From contig NZ_SDKD01000032.1 of assembly GCF_004521915.1 (NCBI RefSeq), positions 1-38,739 on the forward strand: a DNA stretch of 38,739 nt, read 5' to 3'. Position numbers and translations under genes: made by a program. This DNA comes from Brevibacillus migulae (GTDB lineage: Bacteria; Bacillota; Bacilli; Brevibacillales; Brevibacillaceae). Numbering within the stretch: the first letter of the stretch is position 1; each line of letters starts with the position of its first letter. Below are positions 31,712 through 38,739 of the stretch, one piece after another. The notes under the pieces were generated by a model. It ran no database searches, was not told the origin of the DNA, and worked only from the letters and a program-made list of their open reading frames with translations.

Positions 31712-32655
31712 CAGAGGGTCTGCTCCTCCTTTCGCAGCATCCACAGATACACCGCGGATAACGCAATCAAGATGAGAAACATGATGCTCGCCACAGTGGC
31801 GCCCAGGCTGAAGTCAAACGTGATGAAGGACAATTGGTAGGCGTAGAGGGGAAGCACAAAGGAAGCGTTGACCGGTCCACCGCCCGTCATGATGAAAATC
31901 AGGTCAAACACCTTGAATGTATAGATCACCCCGAGCATGAGCAGGACGAGAATCGTTGGCCGCATCAATGGCAAGGTAATATGAACAAATTGCTGAAACC
32001 GGCTTGCTCCATCCAGCTTTGCTGCTTCATACAGGTGGTCTGGCAGAGATTGCAGCCCGGACAGCAGGATAATCATATTGAACGGGATGCCGATCCAGAT
32101 GTTGGCAAGGATCGTGCCGTACAAGGAGGTGTCCGCTTCCGTCAGCCAGGAAACCGGCTGCTGGATCACCCCCAGCGTTTGCAGAAGATAATTGAACACC
32201 CCGTAATCACCGGCCAGCATCCATTTGAACAGGGTCGCCGTGATCACGATCGGCATCAGCCAGGCCAAGAGCATGAGGGAGCGCATGATGTCTCGTCCGG
32301 GAAACCGTTTATTGAAAAACAGCGCAAGCGCGAAGCCGATGACAAATTGAAAGAGAATGGACAATCCCGTGAAAATGATGGAATTCGTCAAGGAAATGGT
32401 GAACAATTCATCTTTGAAAATGGTCGCGTAATTGGCAAACCCGACAAAATGCTGTTCACCGTTCAGGTTCGTGACTTTTACGTCTTTTACACTGAGCCAA
32501 AAATTGTAGGCAATCGGAAAGAACATGAAAAACACCAGAAAACCAAGCCCGGGGAGTACAAACAAGTAACTGCTCCAGCTGCGTATTCCTTTCGTCTTCA
32601 CGGACTTGATCCCCATCGTCTTTTGGCCCATCGTCCTGACCTCTGGTTGCTGCAT
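31711..32655 (-). CDS. Carbohydrate ABC transporter permease (MalF/CUT1 type)
   Basis: This 314-residue permease has six main membrane spans, beginning with SYLFVLPGLGFLVFFMFFPIAY. The coupling motif YEAAKLDGASRFQQFVHITLPLMRP is that of the MalF/UgpA subgroup. GGGGAGGTG lies 7 nt before the ATG. It pairs with the following permease to form the membrane channel. It starts 72 nt after the binding-protein gene, and a strong hairpin sits in that gap. Confidence 0.92.
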   Translation of the reverse strand: MQQPEVRTMGQKTMGIKSVKTKGIRSWSSYLFVLPGLGFLVFFMFFPIAYNFWLSVKDVKVTNLNGEQHFVGFANYATIFKDELFTISLTNSIIFTGLSILFQFVIGFALALFFNKRFPGRDIMRSLMLLAWLMPIVITATLFKWMLAGDYGVFNYLLQTLGVIQQPVSWLTEADTSLYGTILANIWIGIPFNMIILLSGLQSLPDHLYEAAKLDGASRFQQFVHITLPLMRPTILVLLMLGVIYTFKVFDLIFIMTGGGPVNASFVLPLYAYQLSFITFDFSLGATVASIMFLILIALSAVYLWMLRKEEQTL

Positions 32656-32680
32656 CTATCGCACCTCCCCTTTTTCGATT

Positions 32681-32711
32681 GAGGGGATAGACCAGACAGC
32701 TCTATCCCCTC
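32681..32711 (-). other. Intercistronic hairpin between binding-protein and permease genes
   Basis: A perfect 11-bp stem GAGGGGATAGA (32681-32691) with TCTATCCCCTC (32701-32711) has a 9-base loop. There is no T run on the minus strand. It stands right after the binding-protein stop, where such hairpins protect or partly terminate mRNA so that more binding protein than permease is made. Confidence 0.6.
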
Positions 32712-32727
32712 CACCAACCTGGTCAGA

Positions 32728-33999
32728 TCATGGTATCAGCGGTTTGATTTTGGCATCTGCCTCTTTCACCGCATCCTGCGGCGATTTGGCACCGGTAATC
32801 ACCTGCTGCATCATTTCCTGCATTGCGACAGATGCCTTCGGGTATTCCGGACCATACGCGCGGGCTTTGGCAAACTCCATGCCATCCGCGAACGCCTTCA
32901 AAATCGGGTCGTTTTGCCAGTACGAATCCTGAATCAAGTCTTTACGGCTCGGTACATATCCCATCGCCTTGGCAAAGGCGAGAATATTTTCTGGCTCTTG
33001 GGTAAACTTCAGGAAATCCCAAGCCATCTCCTTGTTTTTGGAGGTACTCGTGATCGCCCAATCCTCGCCGCCCAGGATGGTGCCCCCTTGCTTGTTGGAT
33101 GGGAGTGGGACAACCCCCCACTTGACTTTCCCCTCTTTCTGCAAAAATGGAATTTGCCATGGGCCGTTTACCATCATCGCGGCCTTGCCTGCCGAGAATT
33201 GAACGGCTACGTCTTGCTGATTCAGGTTGATGATCTCCTTGGACATGGCACCGCTATCTACCAGTTCCTTCCACAGCGTGATCGCATCTACCGTTCCTTG
33301 GCTGTCAAAGGTATTGAGATCTGAGCCGGCCTGCCAGATGAAGGGGAGAAATTGGAACGCTCCTTCTTCGCTTTTGATTCCTGCTGCGACCAGCCCGTAC
33401 ACGCCGGGCTTCGCCACCTTTTGTGCCGCTTGCTTCAGCTCCTCCCAATTTTTCGGAGGCTCTACGCCTGCTGCTTTCAGCATGTCTTCGTTGTAATAGA
33501 GAGCCAGGTTGTTGCTGCCGACGGGAACCCCATAGTTTTTGCCCTGATACATGGTAGACGACCATGGACCCTCGAAATACTTGTCGGTCTGTCCCCATTC
33601 CTTGATTTCCGCTGATATGTCGGCAAGGGCACCCGCAGCCGCAAACGATTGCAGATCGGGGTTGCCGATTGCCACCAGATCCGGTAGCTGTCCGGCGGTC
33701 GCCCCCATGAGGAGCTTGTTCTTGAGGTCGTTAAACGGCACATAGGTGCGCTCGATTTTTACATTCGGCCGTACCTTCTGATACGCTGCGAACATCTCAT
33801 CCAACGCTTTCAGCTGGGCATCCGTGGACCAATAATCCCATAGCGTAAGGGTAATGACTTCTCCTGTCGAACCGGACCCACTGCCAGCTGGTTGGTTGGT
33901 GGATGGGGCTGGTGCCGTCGGCTGCGTCGAGCTGGGGGCGCATGCTGCCAGCAGCATGAGACATGAGGCTGCCAAAACGGAAATGGCCTGTTTGATCAT
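32728..33999 (-). CDS. Carbohydrate ABC transporter substrate-binding lipoprotein (CUT1 type)
   Basis: This 423-residue extracellular binding protein of the SBP_bac_1/8 group has lipobox LAAC (Cys20) and a Pro/Thr/Ser-rich spacer after it. Family features include ITLTLWDYWSTDAQLKALDEMFAAYQK, the GQLPDLVAIGNPDLQSFAA loop and PQKVAKPGV-like central segments. GGAGGAAAC precedes the ATG. It is the third gene of the operon, 15 nt after the Gfo/Idh/MocA gene. It would bind an oligosaccharide or sugar from plant material, possibly L-arabinose-containing, given the GH127 enzyme. Confidence 0.92.
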   Translation of the reverse strand: MIKQAISVLAASCLMLLAACAPSSTQPTAPAPSTNQPAGSGSGSTGEVITLTLWDYWSTDAQLKALDEMFAAYQKVRPNVKIERTYVPFNDLKNKLLMGATAGQLPDLVAIGNPDLQSFAAAGALADISAEIKEWGQTDKYFEGPWSSTMYQGKNYGVPVGSNNLALYYNEDMLKAAGVEPPKNWEELKQAAQKVAKPGVYGLVAAGIKSEEGAFQFLPFIWQAGSDLNTFDSQGTVDAITLWKELVDSGAMSKEIINLNQQDVAVQFSAGKAAMMVNGPWQIPFLQKEGKVKWGVVPLPSNKQGGTILGGEDWAITSTSKNKEMAWDFLKFTQEPENILAFAKAMGYVPSRKDLIQDSYWQNDPILKAFADGMEFAKARAYGPEYPKASVAMQEMMQQVITGAKSPQDAVKEADAKIKPLIP

Positions 34000-34014
34000 T
34001 GCGTGTTTCCTCCT

Positions 34015-35043
34015 TTACGAATTCATTTTCAATTTTCTGAAACCTGATAACACTGTTCTTTCACCTGTTTTCGCCGAATGGATGGCAGCGCTGGTGAGTT
34101 CAAAGCTGAGCAGATTGTCATCGGCCGACGTCATGGGCGTTTTGCCCGTTCGTATCGCATGAACCATATCATTCAGGGAGGATGCCATATCGCCAAGCGG
34201 CATTTCAACCAAGTCTACAGGGATTACTTCTTCCACTTCAGTGTCCTCCCCCAAAAGCAGGTGAATCTTGTCATCGATCATCTCGATGGCGCCCCTCTCC
34301 CCGACAATCCGCACATCCCCGTTCCATGAGGTCTGATGGCCGCGTGCCACCCAGCTGCCGAAATAATGGACATGGACTTCATCCTGGAAGCGGATCATCA
34401 CTCCAGCGGATGGGTTTCCCCGAAACCAGCTCCATGCCGGACGGAAGCTTTGGGCAACTACTTCTACTGCCTCCTTTTCCAGCAAAAACCGCATGATGTC
34501 AAAATGATGAATCGCCATATCCTCCAGCAGGATCTCGGCATATTGATCGCGCCATCCGCCGAATTTGAACGCTTTGCGGAACTGATATTCCATGTACCCG
34601 ATCCGTCCGATCGCACCTTCCTGCAGCAGCCGTTTGAGCGTTTGGATTTCCGGCTTCCAGCGGTAGTTCTGGCTCACCATCACTTTTGAGTCATAGCTGC
34701 GAATGGTTTCGACAAGCTCGAGAGCCTCTTCATACGTATGGGTCATCGGTTTTTCCAGCATGACATGCAAATTGGATTGGAGCGCTTTTACAGCCAGTTC
34801 TTTATGAGTGGGCGGCGGTGTGACGATCAGCACCATATCAGCCGCGACGGTTTTAAAAGCTTCGTCCGCACTGGTAAACAGCTGTGTGTCGGGTAATCCG
34901 GTCACTTGTCTCGCAATGGTTAAATTTTCTGGCATCTGATCGACTACAGCGACCAATTCAACCTCGGGATAATTCTTGACTACTTGCAGCCACGCTTGGC
35001 CGAAGCCTCCGGCACCAATTTGAATTAGGCGAATGTTCTTCAT
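34015..35043 (-). CDS. Gfo/Idh/MocA family NAD(P)-dependent oxidoreductase
   Basis: This 342-residue enzyme has the N-terminal Rossmann motif IGAGGFGQAWL (about residues 7-17), the EKPMTHTYEEA motif with the conserved EKP lysine near residue 97, and the C-terminal alpha/beta domain with the MAIHHFDIMRFLLEKE segment. It would oxidise or reduce a sugar or cyclitol with NAD(P). The start at 35043 has AGGTGAG just upstream; the longer frame to 35160 overlaps the GH127 gene. It is the second gene in the operon. Confidence 0.92.
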   Translation of the reverse strand: MKNIRLIQIGAGGFGQAWLQVVKNYPEVELVAVVDQMPENLTIARQVTGLPDTQLFTSADEAFKTVAADMVLIVTPPPTHKELAVKALQSNLHVMLEKPMTHTYEEALELVETIRSYDSKVMVSQNYRWKPEIQTLKRLLQEGAIGRIGYMEYQFRKAFKFGGWRDQYAEILLEDMAIHHFDIMRFLLEKEAVEVVAQSFRPAWSWFRGNPSAGVMIRFQDEVHVHYFGSWVARGHQTSWNGDVRIVGERGAIEMIDDKIHLLLGEDTEVEEVIPVDLVEMPLGDMASSLNDMVHAIRTGKTPMTSADDNLLSFELTSAAIHSAKTGERTVLSGFRKLKMNS

Positions 35044-35113
35044 GCTACTCACCTGACTTTTCCTATTTTTTTGCGGACATGAAAGCGTTGCCATAGATGC
35101 GCATCGGAAAGCA

Positions 35114-37051
35114 TTATGAATGTTTTTCCCGTATCCACACGACCATTTCACCCGGCTCACGATTGCCCCATAAATGGTAGGGGACCGCTTTCAATCTTGC
35201 CGGCACCGTCCTGCTGCTTGCGGGCTTGTAAAGCTCATCGCCCCAATCGGCCGTATCCACCCGTTCTGCCATACCTGTAATCACGGCAACACCTCCTAAC
35301 AAGTCGTCTTCAAACTGGACGGTGAATGGCGTATCGATCGACACCATCCAAGCTTGCAGATTGGATCCGTTATCGACCTCCTCCAGGCAATAGACGATCG
35401 GTCCTCGCTGAATCGCGAGTTTGCCGCTGTTTTCGCGCACAGACGGATGGCTTTGGATCAGCTCCACTTCCATCGGGAGGGACAGGTGAATCCGGTCTCC
35501 CTTGGACCAGTTGCGGTCAAGGTACACGTATCCTTTTTTCATGAAAGCATCGAGGTCTACAGTCTGATCATTTACGGTGAGCCTTGGCTGCCTGCACCAT
35601 CCCGGGATGCGCAGCGCAACGGTAAAATTCGCTTCCTGCTCCGGTGTGACCGTGAGCGTGATGTCGCCCTCCCATGGATACTCGCTTGTTTGGCTGAGCT
35701 TTACCTTTTGCCCGCCCACCTCCATTTCCGCTTCGGAGCTGATGTATAAGTGGACGTAGACACCTTCATCCTCCGCTGAATAGACATACTGGCCAACCGA
35801 TGCAGTCAATCTGGCTAAATTGGGGGGGCAGCATGCGCAGCTAAACCATTTCTGCCGCACCGTTTTGACATGCTGTTTGTCTTTGCGGTTTTCGCAGGAT
35901 TGCGGCCATACTTCCAAGGGGTTTACATAGAAAAACTTCTTTCCTTCCAGGTCCATGCCGCTAATCGTCCCGTTATATAAGGCCCGCTCCATTACATCGC
36001 CGTATGCGCGGTCCTTTTCCAGCTGCAGCATGCTGTGCGCCCAGAACACCAAGCCGATCGATGCGCAGGTTTCGGTATAGGACGTGTCGCCCGGGAGATC
36101 GAAATCGAAGGTAAACGACTCGCCGCATTCTTGGGAACCGATGCCGCCGGTGATGTACATTTGCCGCTGCGTCACATTGTCCCACAGCCTTCTGCATGCC
36201 TCGGCCAGAGCTTGATCTTTTGTCAGGGAGGCCAGCTGAGCCATCGCTGTGTACATATACATGGCTCTGACCGCATGCCCCATGGCTTTGTCCTGCTCAC
36301 GCACCGGCAGATGGGCCTGATGGTATTGGTAATGGGGATCGACCCATGGTGCGAGTGAATCGTCTCCCCTGTTTGCCGCTTCTCTTTCGAAGAAATGCGG
36401 CTGCTTTCCGCGCTCATCGATAAAGAATTGACTCAGTTTCAGATACTTTGCTTCATTGGTCGCATGGTACAGCTTGATCAAGGCCAGCTCGATTTCCTGA
36501 TGCCCGTCATAGCCTTGTATTTGATGTTCGCCCGGTCCAAAAACGGTATCGATGTAATCGGCAAATCGGCAGACGATATCGAGAAATCTTCGCTTCCCTG
36601 TCGCGTAAAAATAAGCCACGGCCGCTTCGATCATATGGCCAGCGCAATACAGCTCATGATTGTCCCGCAAATTCGTGAACCGCTTGCCGGGCTCCTTTAC
36701 GGTGTAGTATGTATTGAGGTACCCGTCTGCTTGCTGCGCTCTGCCAATCAACTCGATCACTTCATCGGCCAAGTGTTCCAGCTCCGGATTAGGATCGGTG
36801 ATCAAGCTGTATGCCACCGCTTCCAACCATTTGGCTACGTCACTGTCCTGAAAAACCGCTCCATGGAATTCTCCCGCAGCCTCACCCGCCGCTATGCGGA
36901 AATTTTCGATCGCATGGCTGGGAGCAGCATCTTGGATACGATCGTTTAAGGCATCCCATTGATATGGGATCACCACATCGCGAATCACATCCATCCGCGT
37001 TCTCCAGAATCGGTCATTGATGCGGACATGTTTCAGCTGTTGATTGTTCAT
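35114..37051 (-). CDS. Glycoside hydrolase family 127 protein (beta-L-arabinofuranosidase type)
   Basis: This 645-residue enzyme matches GH127 along its full length. It has the RFWRTRMDVIRDVVIPYQWDALND opening, an alpha/alpha barrel with DGYLNTYYTV, and C-terminal beta-sandwich domains. The GH127 active-site set can be placed by comparison with HypBA1: acid/base Glu311 (GSQECGES), zinc ligands Glu327 and Cys329 (YTETCAS), and the Cys407-Cys408 pair in SCACCPPN, of which one is the nucleophile. No signal peptide is present, so it acts inside the cell on imported sugars. AGGAG lies 8 nt before the ATG. It is the first gene of the operon, preceded by a LacI-type operator. The exact substrate could be another L-sugar in this broad family. 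Confidence 0.92.
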   Translation of the reverse strand: MNNQQLKHVRINDRFWRTRMDVIRDVVIPYQWDALNDRIQDAAPSHAIENFRIAAGEAAGEFHGAVFQDSDVAKWLEAVAYSLITDPNPELEHLADEVIELIGRAQQADGYLNTYYTVKEPGKRFTNLRDNHELYCAGHMIEAAVAYFYATGKRRFLDIVCRFADYIDTVFGPGEHQIQGYDGHQEIELALIKLYHATNEAKYLKLSQFFIDERGKQPHFFEREAANRGDDSLAPWVDPHYQYHQAHLPVREQDKAMGHAVRAMYMYTAMAQLASLTKDQALAEACRRLWDNVTQRQMYITGGIGSQECGESFTFDFDLPGDTSYTETCASIGLVFWAHSMLQLEKDRAYGDVMERALYNGTISGMDLEGKKFFYVNPLEVWPQSCENRKDKQHVKTVRQKWFSCACCPPNLARLTASVGQYVYSAEDEGVYVHLYISSEAEMEVGGQKVKLSQTSEYPWEGDITLTVTPEQEANFTVALRIPGWCRQPRLTVNDQTVDLDAFMKKGYVYLDRNWSKGDRIHLSLPMEVELIQSHPSVRENSGKLAIQRGPIVYCLEEVDNGSNLQAWMVSIDTPFTVQFEDDLLGGVAVITGMAERVDTADWGDELYKPASSRTVPARLKAVPYHLWGNREPGEMVVWIREKHS

Positions 37052-37070
37052 ATGATCATCTCCTGCAAAA

Positions 37071-37095
37071 AATGATTATCGTACATCATTTTATG
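37071..37095. promoter_or_regulatory. Operator upstream of the carbohydrate operon
   Basis: The site contains TGATTATCG, three bases, then ATCATTT (37073-37090). An identical pattern lies at 38294-38312 before the LacI-family gene. The half-sites AATGAT and ATCATT also form an inverted repeat. It lies 20-45 nt before the GH127 start codon, where a repressor would block transcription. Confidence 0.65.
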
Positions 37096-37099
37096 ATTT

Positions 37100-37166
37100 A
37101 AAAAACCCTCCCTACGTGAACTTGGACAACCAGCGTCTGCGTGCGAGTTCCATACAGTAGAGAGGG
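37100..37166 (-). terminator. Structured terminator of the LacI-family gene
   Basis: The outer stem CCCTCCCTAC (37106-37115) pairs with GTAGAGAGGG (37157-37166) with one mismatch. Inner arms GTGAACTTGG and TTCCA-type pairs extend it. On the minus strand T6 follows. It separates the regulator gene from the operon promoter. Confidence 0.75.
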
Positions 37167-37185
37167 CTATGTTTGGCTTCGAGGA

Positions 37186-38223
37186 TTATAGATAGTATTT
37201 GGCATTTTCTTTTGTGACGATTTCCAGCTTGGTGAAATGTTCTTTCCTTTTGATCGGTTCTCCCAACACACAGTGGTTAAACAATGTTTTCACCGCCATG
37301 TATCCTTGCATGAAAGGATCCTGGCAGATGGTGGCCGTAATGACTCCCCGCTGCAAATACTCATAGCTGTCCTGATTCAAATCATGCCCGATCAGGACGA
37401 TACGCTTATCCCGTACGTTTTCATCCAGATATTTGGCAAAGCTGGGCAGGGTCGCGCTCGCCACATAGATCCCGTCTACTCCTTCCAAATCCCCCAGCAG
37501 TCCGGCGTATGATTCGGATTCATAGTAGTTTGCCTTCAGCGGGCTAAGCATGTTGACATCCGGATAATCGAGCAGCACCTCCCGGAAGCCGGTGATCTTT
37601 TGCTGCATTTGAAAAGAGGTAGTCTCTGTCACCACAAGCACATTGCCGGATTCGCCAATCCATTTGCATAATAGGTCTGCTGCCAACCGTCCGGCATCCC
37701 GGTAGTCGCTGCCTACATAAAACATTCTGCCGCTCAACGGAGAATCCGTGTTGAACGTGCAGATGGACACTCCCTTTTCCATAGCGCGGTCAATGACAGC
37801 ATCGACGACATCATTGGCATCATTGGGCGCCAACGCCAATGCCTGATACTTTCCGGAGTCAATGGTTTTTTTGATGATCTCGATCTGCTGCTCGAACTCT
37901 ATGCGGGGTGTCCGGATAATGTCCACGTGCAGCCCGTAATCCCGCAAATCATCGTAAGCGCTCCAGATTCCAGGCTCGACCTGTTCCCAAAAATGCTGCG
38001 GGTATTCCGGAAAGATACACACCACCGAGAATTCGGTTTTCCGCGACAGGAGGCTTGCCGATTTGTTCGGAACGTAGTTGAGTTCCTTGGCTTTTTCCAT
38101 GATTCTGCGGTACGTATCTTCCTTCACATTTCCCCTGTTGTTCAGCGCTCGATCAACAGTGGCAATCGACAAACCCAATTCCCTTGCGATATCCTTCGCC
38201 GTTACTTTGGATGGACCGTTCAT
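37186..38223 (-). CDS. LacI-family transcriptional regulator
   Basis: This 345-residue regulator has an N-terminal LacI HTH (about residues 6-53: VTAKDIARELGLSIATVDRALNNRGNVKEDTYRRIMEKAKELNY read in two parts) and a sugar-binding periplasmic-protein-like domain (about 65-335). The recognition helix reads SIATVDRAL, like those of AraR/RbsR-type relatives with VDR in place of VSR. The ATG has GAGGG in range. A sigma-A promoter lies upstream. Its operator-like element recurs before the GH127 operon, so it probably represses both and responds to an imported sugar. Confidence 0.92.
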   Translation of the reverse strand: MNGPSKVTAKDIARELGLSIATVDRALNNRGNVKEDTYRRIMEKAKELNYVPNKSASLLSRKTEFSVVCIFPEYPQHFWEQVEPGIWSAYDDLRDYGLHVDIIRTPRIEFEQQIEIIKKTIDSGKYQALALAPNDANDVVDAVIDRAMEKGVSICTFNTDSPLSGRMFYVGSDYRDAGRLAADLLCKWIGESGNVLVVTETTSFQMQQKITGFREVLLDYPDVNMLSPLKANYYESESYAGLLGDLEGVDGIYVASATLPSFAKYLDENVRDKRIVLIGHDLNQDSYEYLQRGVITATICQDPFMQGYMAVKTLFNHCVLGEPIKRKEHFTKLEIVTKENAKYYL

Positions 38224-38255
38224 CTCTTTTCCCTCTTGTTGATGTACTTTTCTGA

Positions 38256-38285
38256 ATTATATATACAATTGTGCGTTTGCGTCAA
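38256..38285 (-). promoter_or_regulatory. Promoter of the LacI-family gene
   Basis: On the minus strand TTGACG (38285-38280) and TATAAT (38261-38256) are separated by 18 bases. Confidence 0.75.
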
Positions 38286-38293
38286 TTATTTTT

Positions 38294-38312
38294 TGATTAT
38301 CGATGATCATTT
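38294..38312. promoter_or_regulatory. Operator upstream of the LacI-family gene
   Basis: TGATTATCG, three bases, then ATCATTT repeats the element at 37073-37090, with all 16 fixed positions identical. It lies just upstream of the -35 box, consistent with autoregulation. Confidence 0.65.
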
Positions 38313-38341
38313 TTTTGTTACATGTTCGGGAGATAGCGATG

Positions 38342-38680
38342 TTAGGATTTCGCTTTTAACAAATCCGATATATAACCATTTAATGTTTCACTCAACTGAT
38401 TTAATTCTTCGGTCAGTTTCGTGAATAACTCTGAGTGAGCAGCGAGTTCACTAGAAGATTGACTAATATCATGTATGCTGTCGTTCATACCAATAATGGA
38501 GTTTTTCATTTGATGTAAAAAAGCACCGATTTTTTTCGAAGCCTCATCAGAATGATGAGATAGTTTTCGTATTTCAGTTGCAACAACCGAAAATGTTTTA
38601 CCATATTCACCAGCTCTAGCTGCCTCAATAGCCGCATTCAGACCAAGCAAATTCGATTGTTGTGCAACGCTATGAAACAA
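38342..38680 (-). pseudogene. 3' fragment of a methyl-accepting chemotaxis protein gene
   Basis: The 112 codons encode the end of an MCP signalling domain, with the hairpin-tip motif QQSNLLGLNAAIEAARAGEYGKTFSVVATEIRKL and a natural C-terminus. Everything 5' of the hairpin tip is gone. At about 38669-38672 the MCP similarity stops and sequence of an IS21-type transposase begins in the opposite direction. No promoter, ATG or ribosome binding site remains (the frame opens with TTG). It is a decayed remnant. Confidence 0.8.
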
Positions 38681-38739
38681 AAGCCGGACACCAAGCCGAA
38701 GTGGACTGGAAGATTTGCGAGTACATCGATTTAAACGGT
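38668..38739 (+). mobile_element. Internal fragment of an IS21-family istA transposase gene
   Basis: Read on the plus strand to the window end, 24 codons give RYETKAGHQAEVDW followed by KICEYIDLNG. This matches the start of the DDE catalytic core of IstA (RxET-PG-QAQ-DW), including the first catalytic Asp. Because this is an internal part of IstA, the left end of the element is missing. Whether the right part is whole cannot be seen, as the window ends here. Confidence 0.7.

Noticed and set aside
30926..32682. Two long plus-strand frames of about 300 codons
   Set aside because: They lie antisense to the two sugar permeases and have Gln/His/Arg-rich, domain-free products with no ribosome site.
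1..38739. CRISPR arrays, tRNA or rRNA genes, prophage
   Set aside because: No regularly spaced short repeats, clover-leaf sequences, ribosomal RNA signatures or phage gene clusters were seen.

Overview
The window looks like chromosomal DNA of a low-to-mid GC Gram-positive, endospore-forming Bacillales, most likely of the Brevibacillus/Paenibacillaceae group. This is inferred from an S-box (SAM-I) riboswitch, a SigZ sigma factor, a DUF3231 protein, CsoR- and Fur-type operators, strong GGAGG ribosome binding sites, lipobox-type solute-binding proteins and two sugar permeases without their own ATPase. Nearly all genes lie on the minus strand. Only an Lrp/AsnC regulator and sigZ run on the plus strand. 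No rRNA, tRNA, CRISPR array or complete mobile element was found.

Layout, left to right. (1) 1-480: a plus-strand terminator from a gene outside the window, then copZ with a CsoR-type operator inside its promoter. (2) 520-4577: a ribose-type ABC importer (binding lipoprotein, double ATPase, permease) behind a sigma-A promoter, a full SAM-I riboswitch and an intrinsic terminator. Its substrate is therefore probably a methionine-salvage compound such as methylthioribose. (3) 4612-6514: a small membrane protein, then a regulator with an HTH and TPR repeats (RRNPP type), followed 18 nt later by a 38-codon secreted-peptide gene. This pair looks like an uncharacterised peptide quorum-sensing module. 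(4) 6567-8679: an SDR-like protein without the catalytic YxxxK, and a cell-wall-binding lipoprotein with a His-rich tail whose promoter carries a second CsoR-type operator, which ties it to copper. (5) 8751-11739: an orphan oligopeptide-binding lipoprotein, an AhpD-like protein and a divergent Lrp regulator. (6) 11745-19354: two very large secreted multidomain proteins. (7) 19461-23116: a DUF3231 protein, a GMC oxidoreductase with a gluconate-dehydrogenase subunit 3-like partner, and a Fe-S uracil-DNA glycosylase-like protein. (8) 23207-28400: a nikABCDE-type nickel/metallophore importer behind a promoter with a Fur-like box. (9) 28435-29873: a ThuA-like protein and sigZ. (10) 29892-38312: a six-gene carbohydrate operon (GH127 enzyme, Gfo/Idh/MocA oxidoreductase, ABC binding protein, two permeases, a sugar-phosphate isomerase-like protein) and a LacI-family regulator. 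A shared TGATTATCG-N3-ATCATTT operator lies before both transcription units. (11) 38342-38739: the 3' end of a chemotaxis-receptor gene joined head-on to an internal piece of an IS21-type transposase gene.

Overall this is an uptake, sensing and cell-surface region. It holds four ABC import systems, each with a different visible regulatory logic (SAM riboswitch, Fur-like box, LacI operator, none recognised), two copper-linked transcription units and one candidate cell-cell signalling pair.
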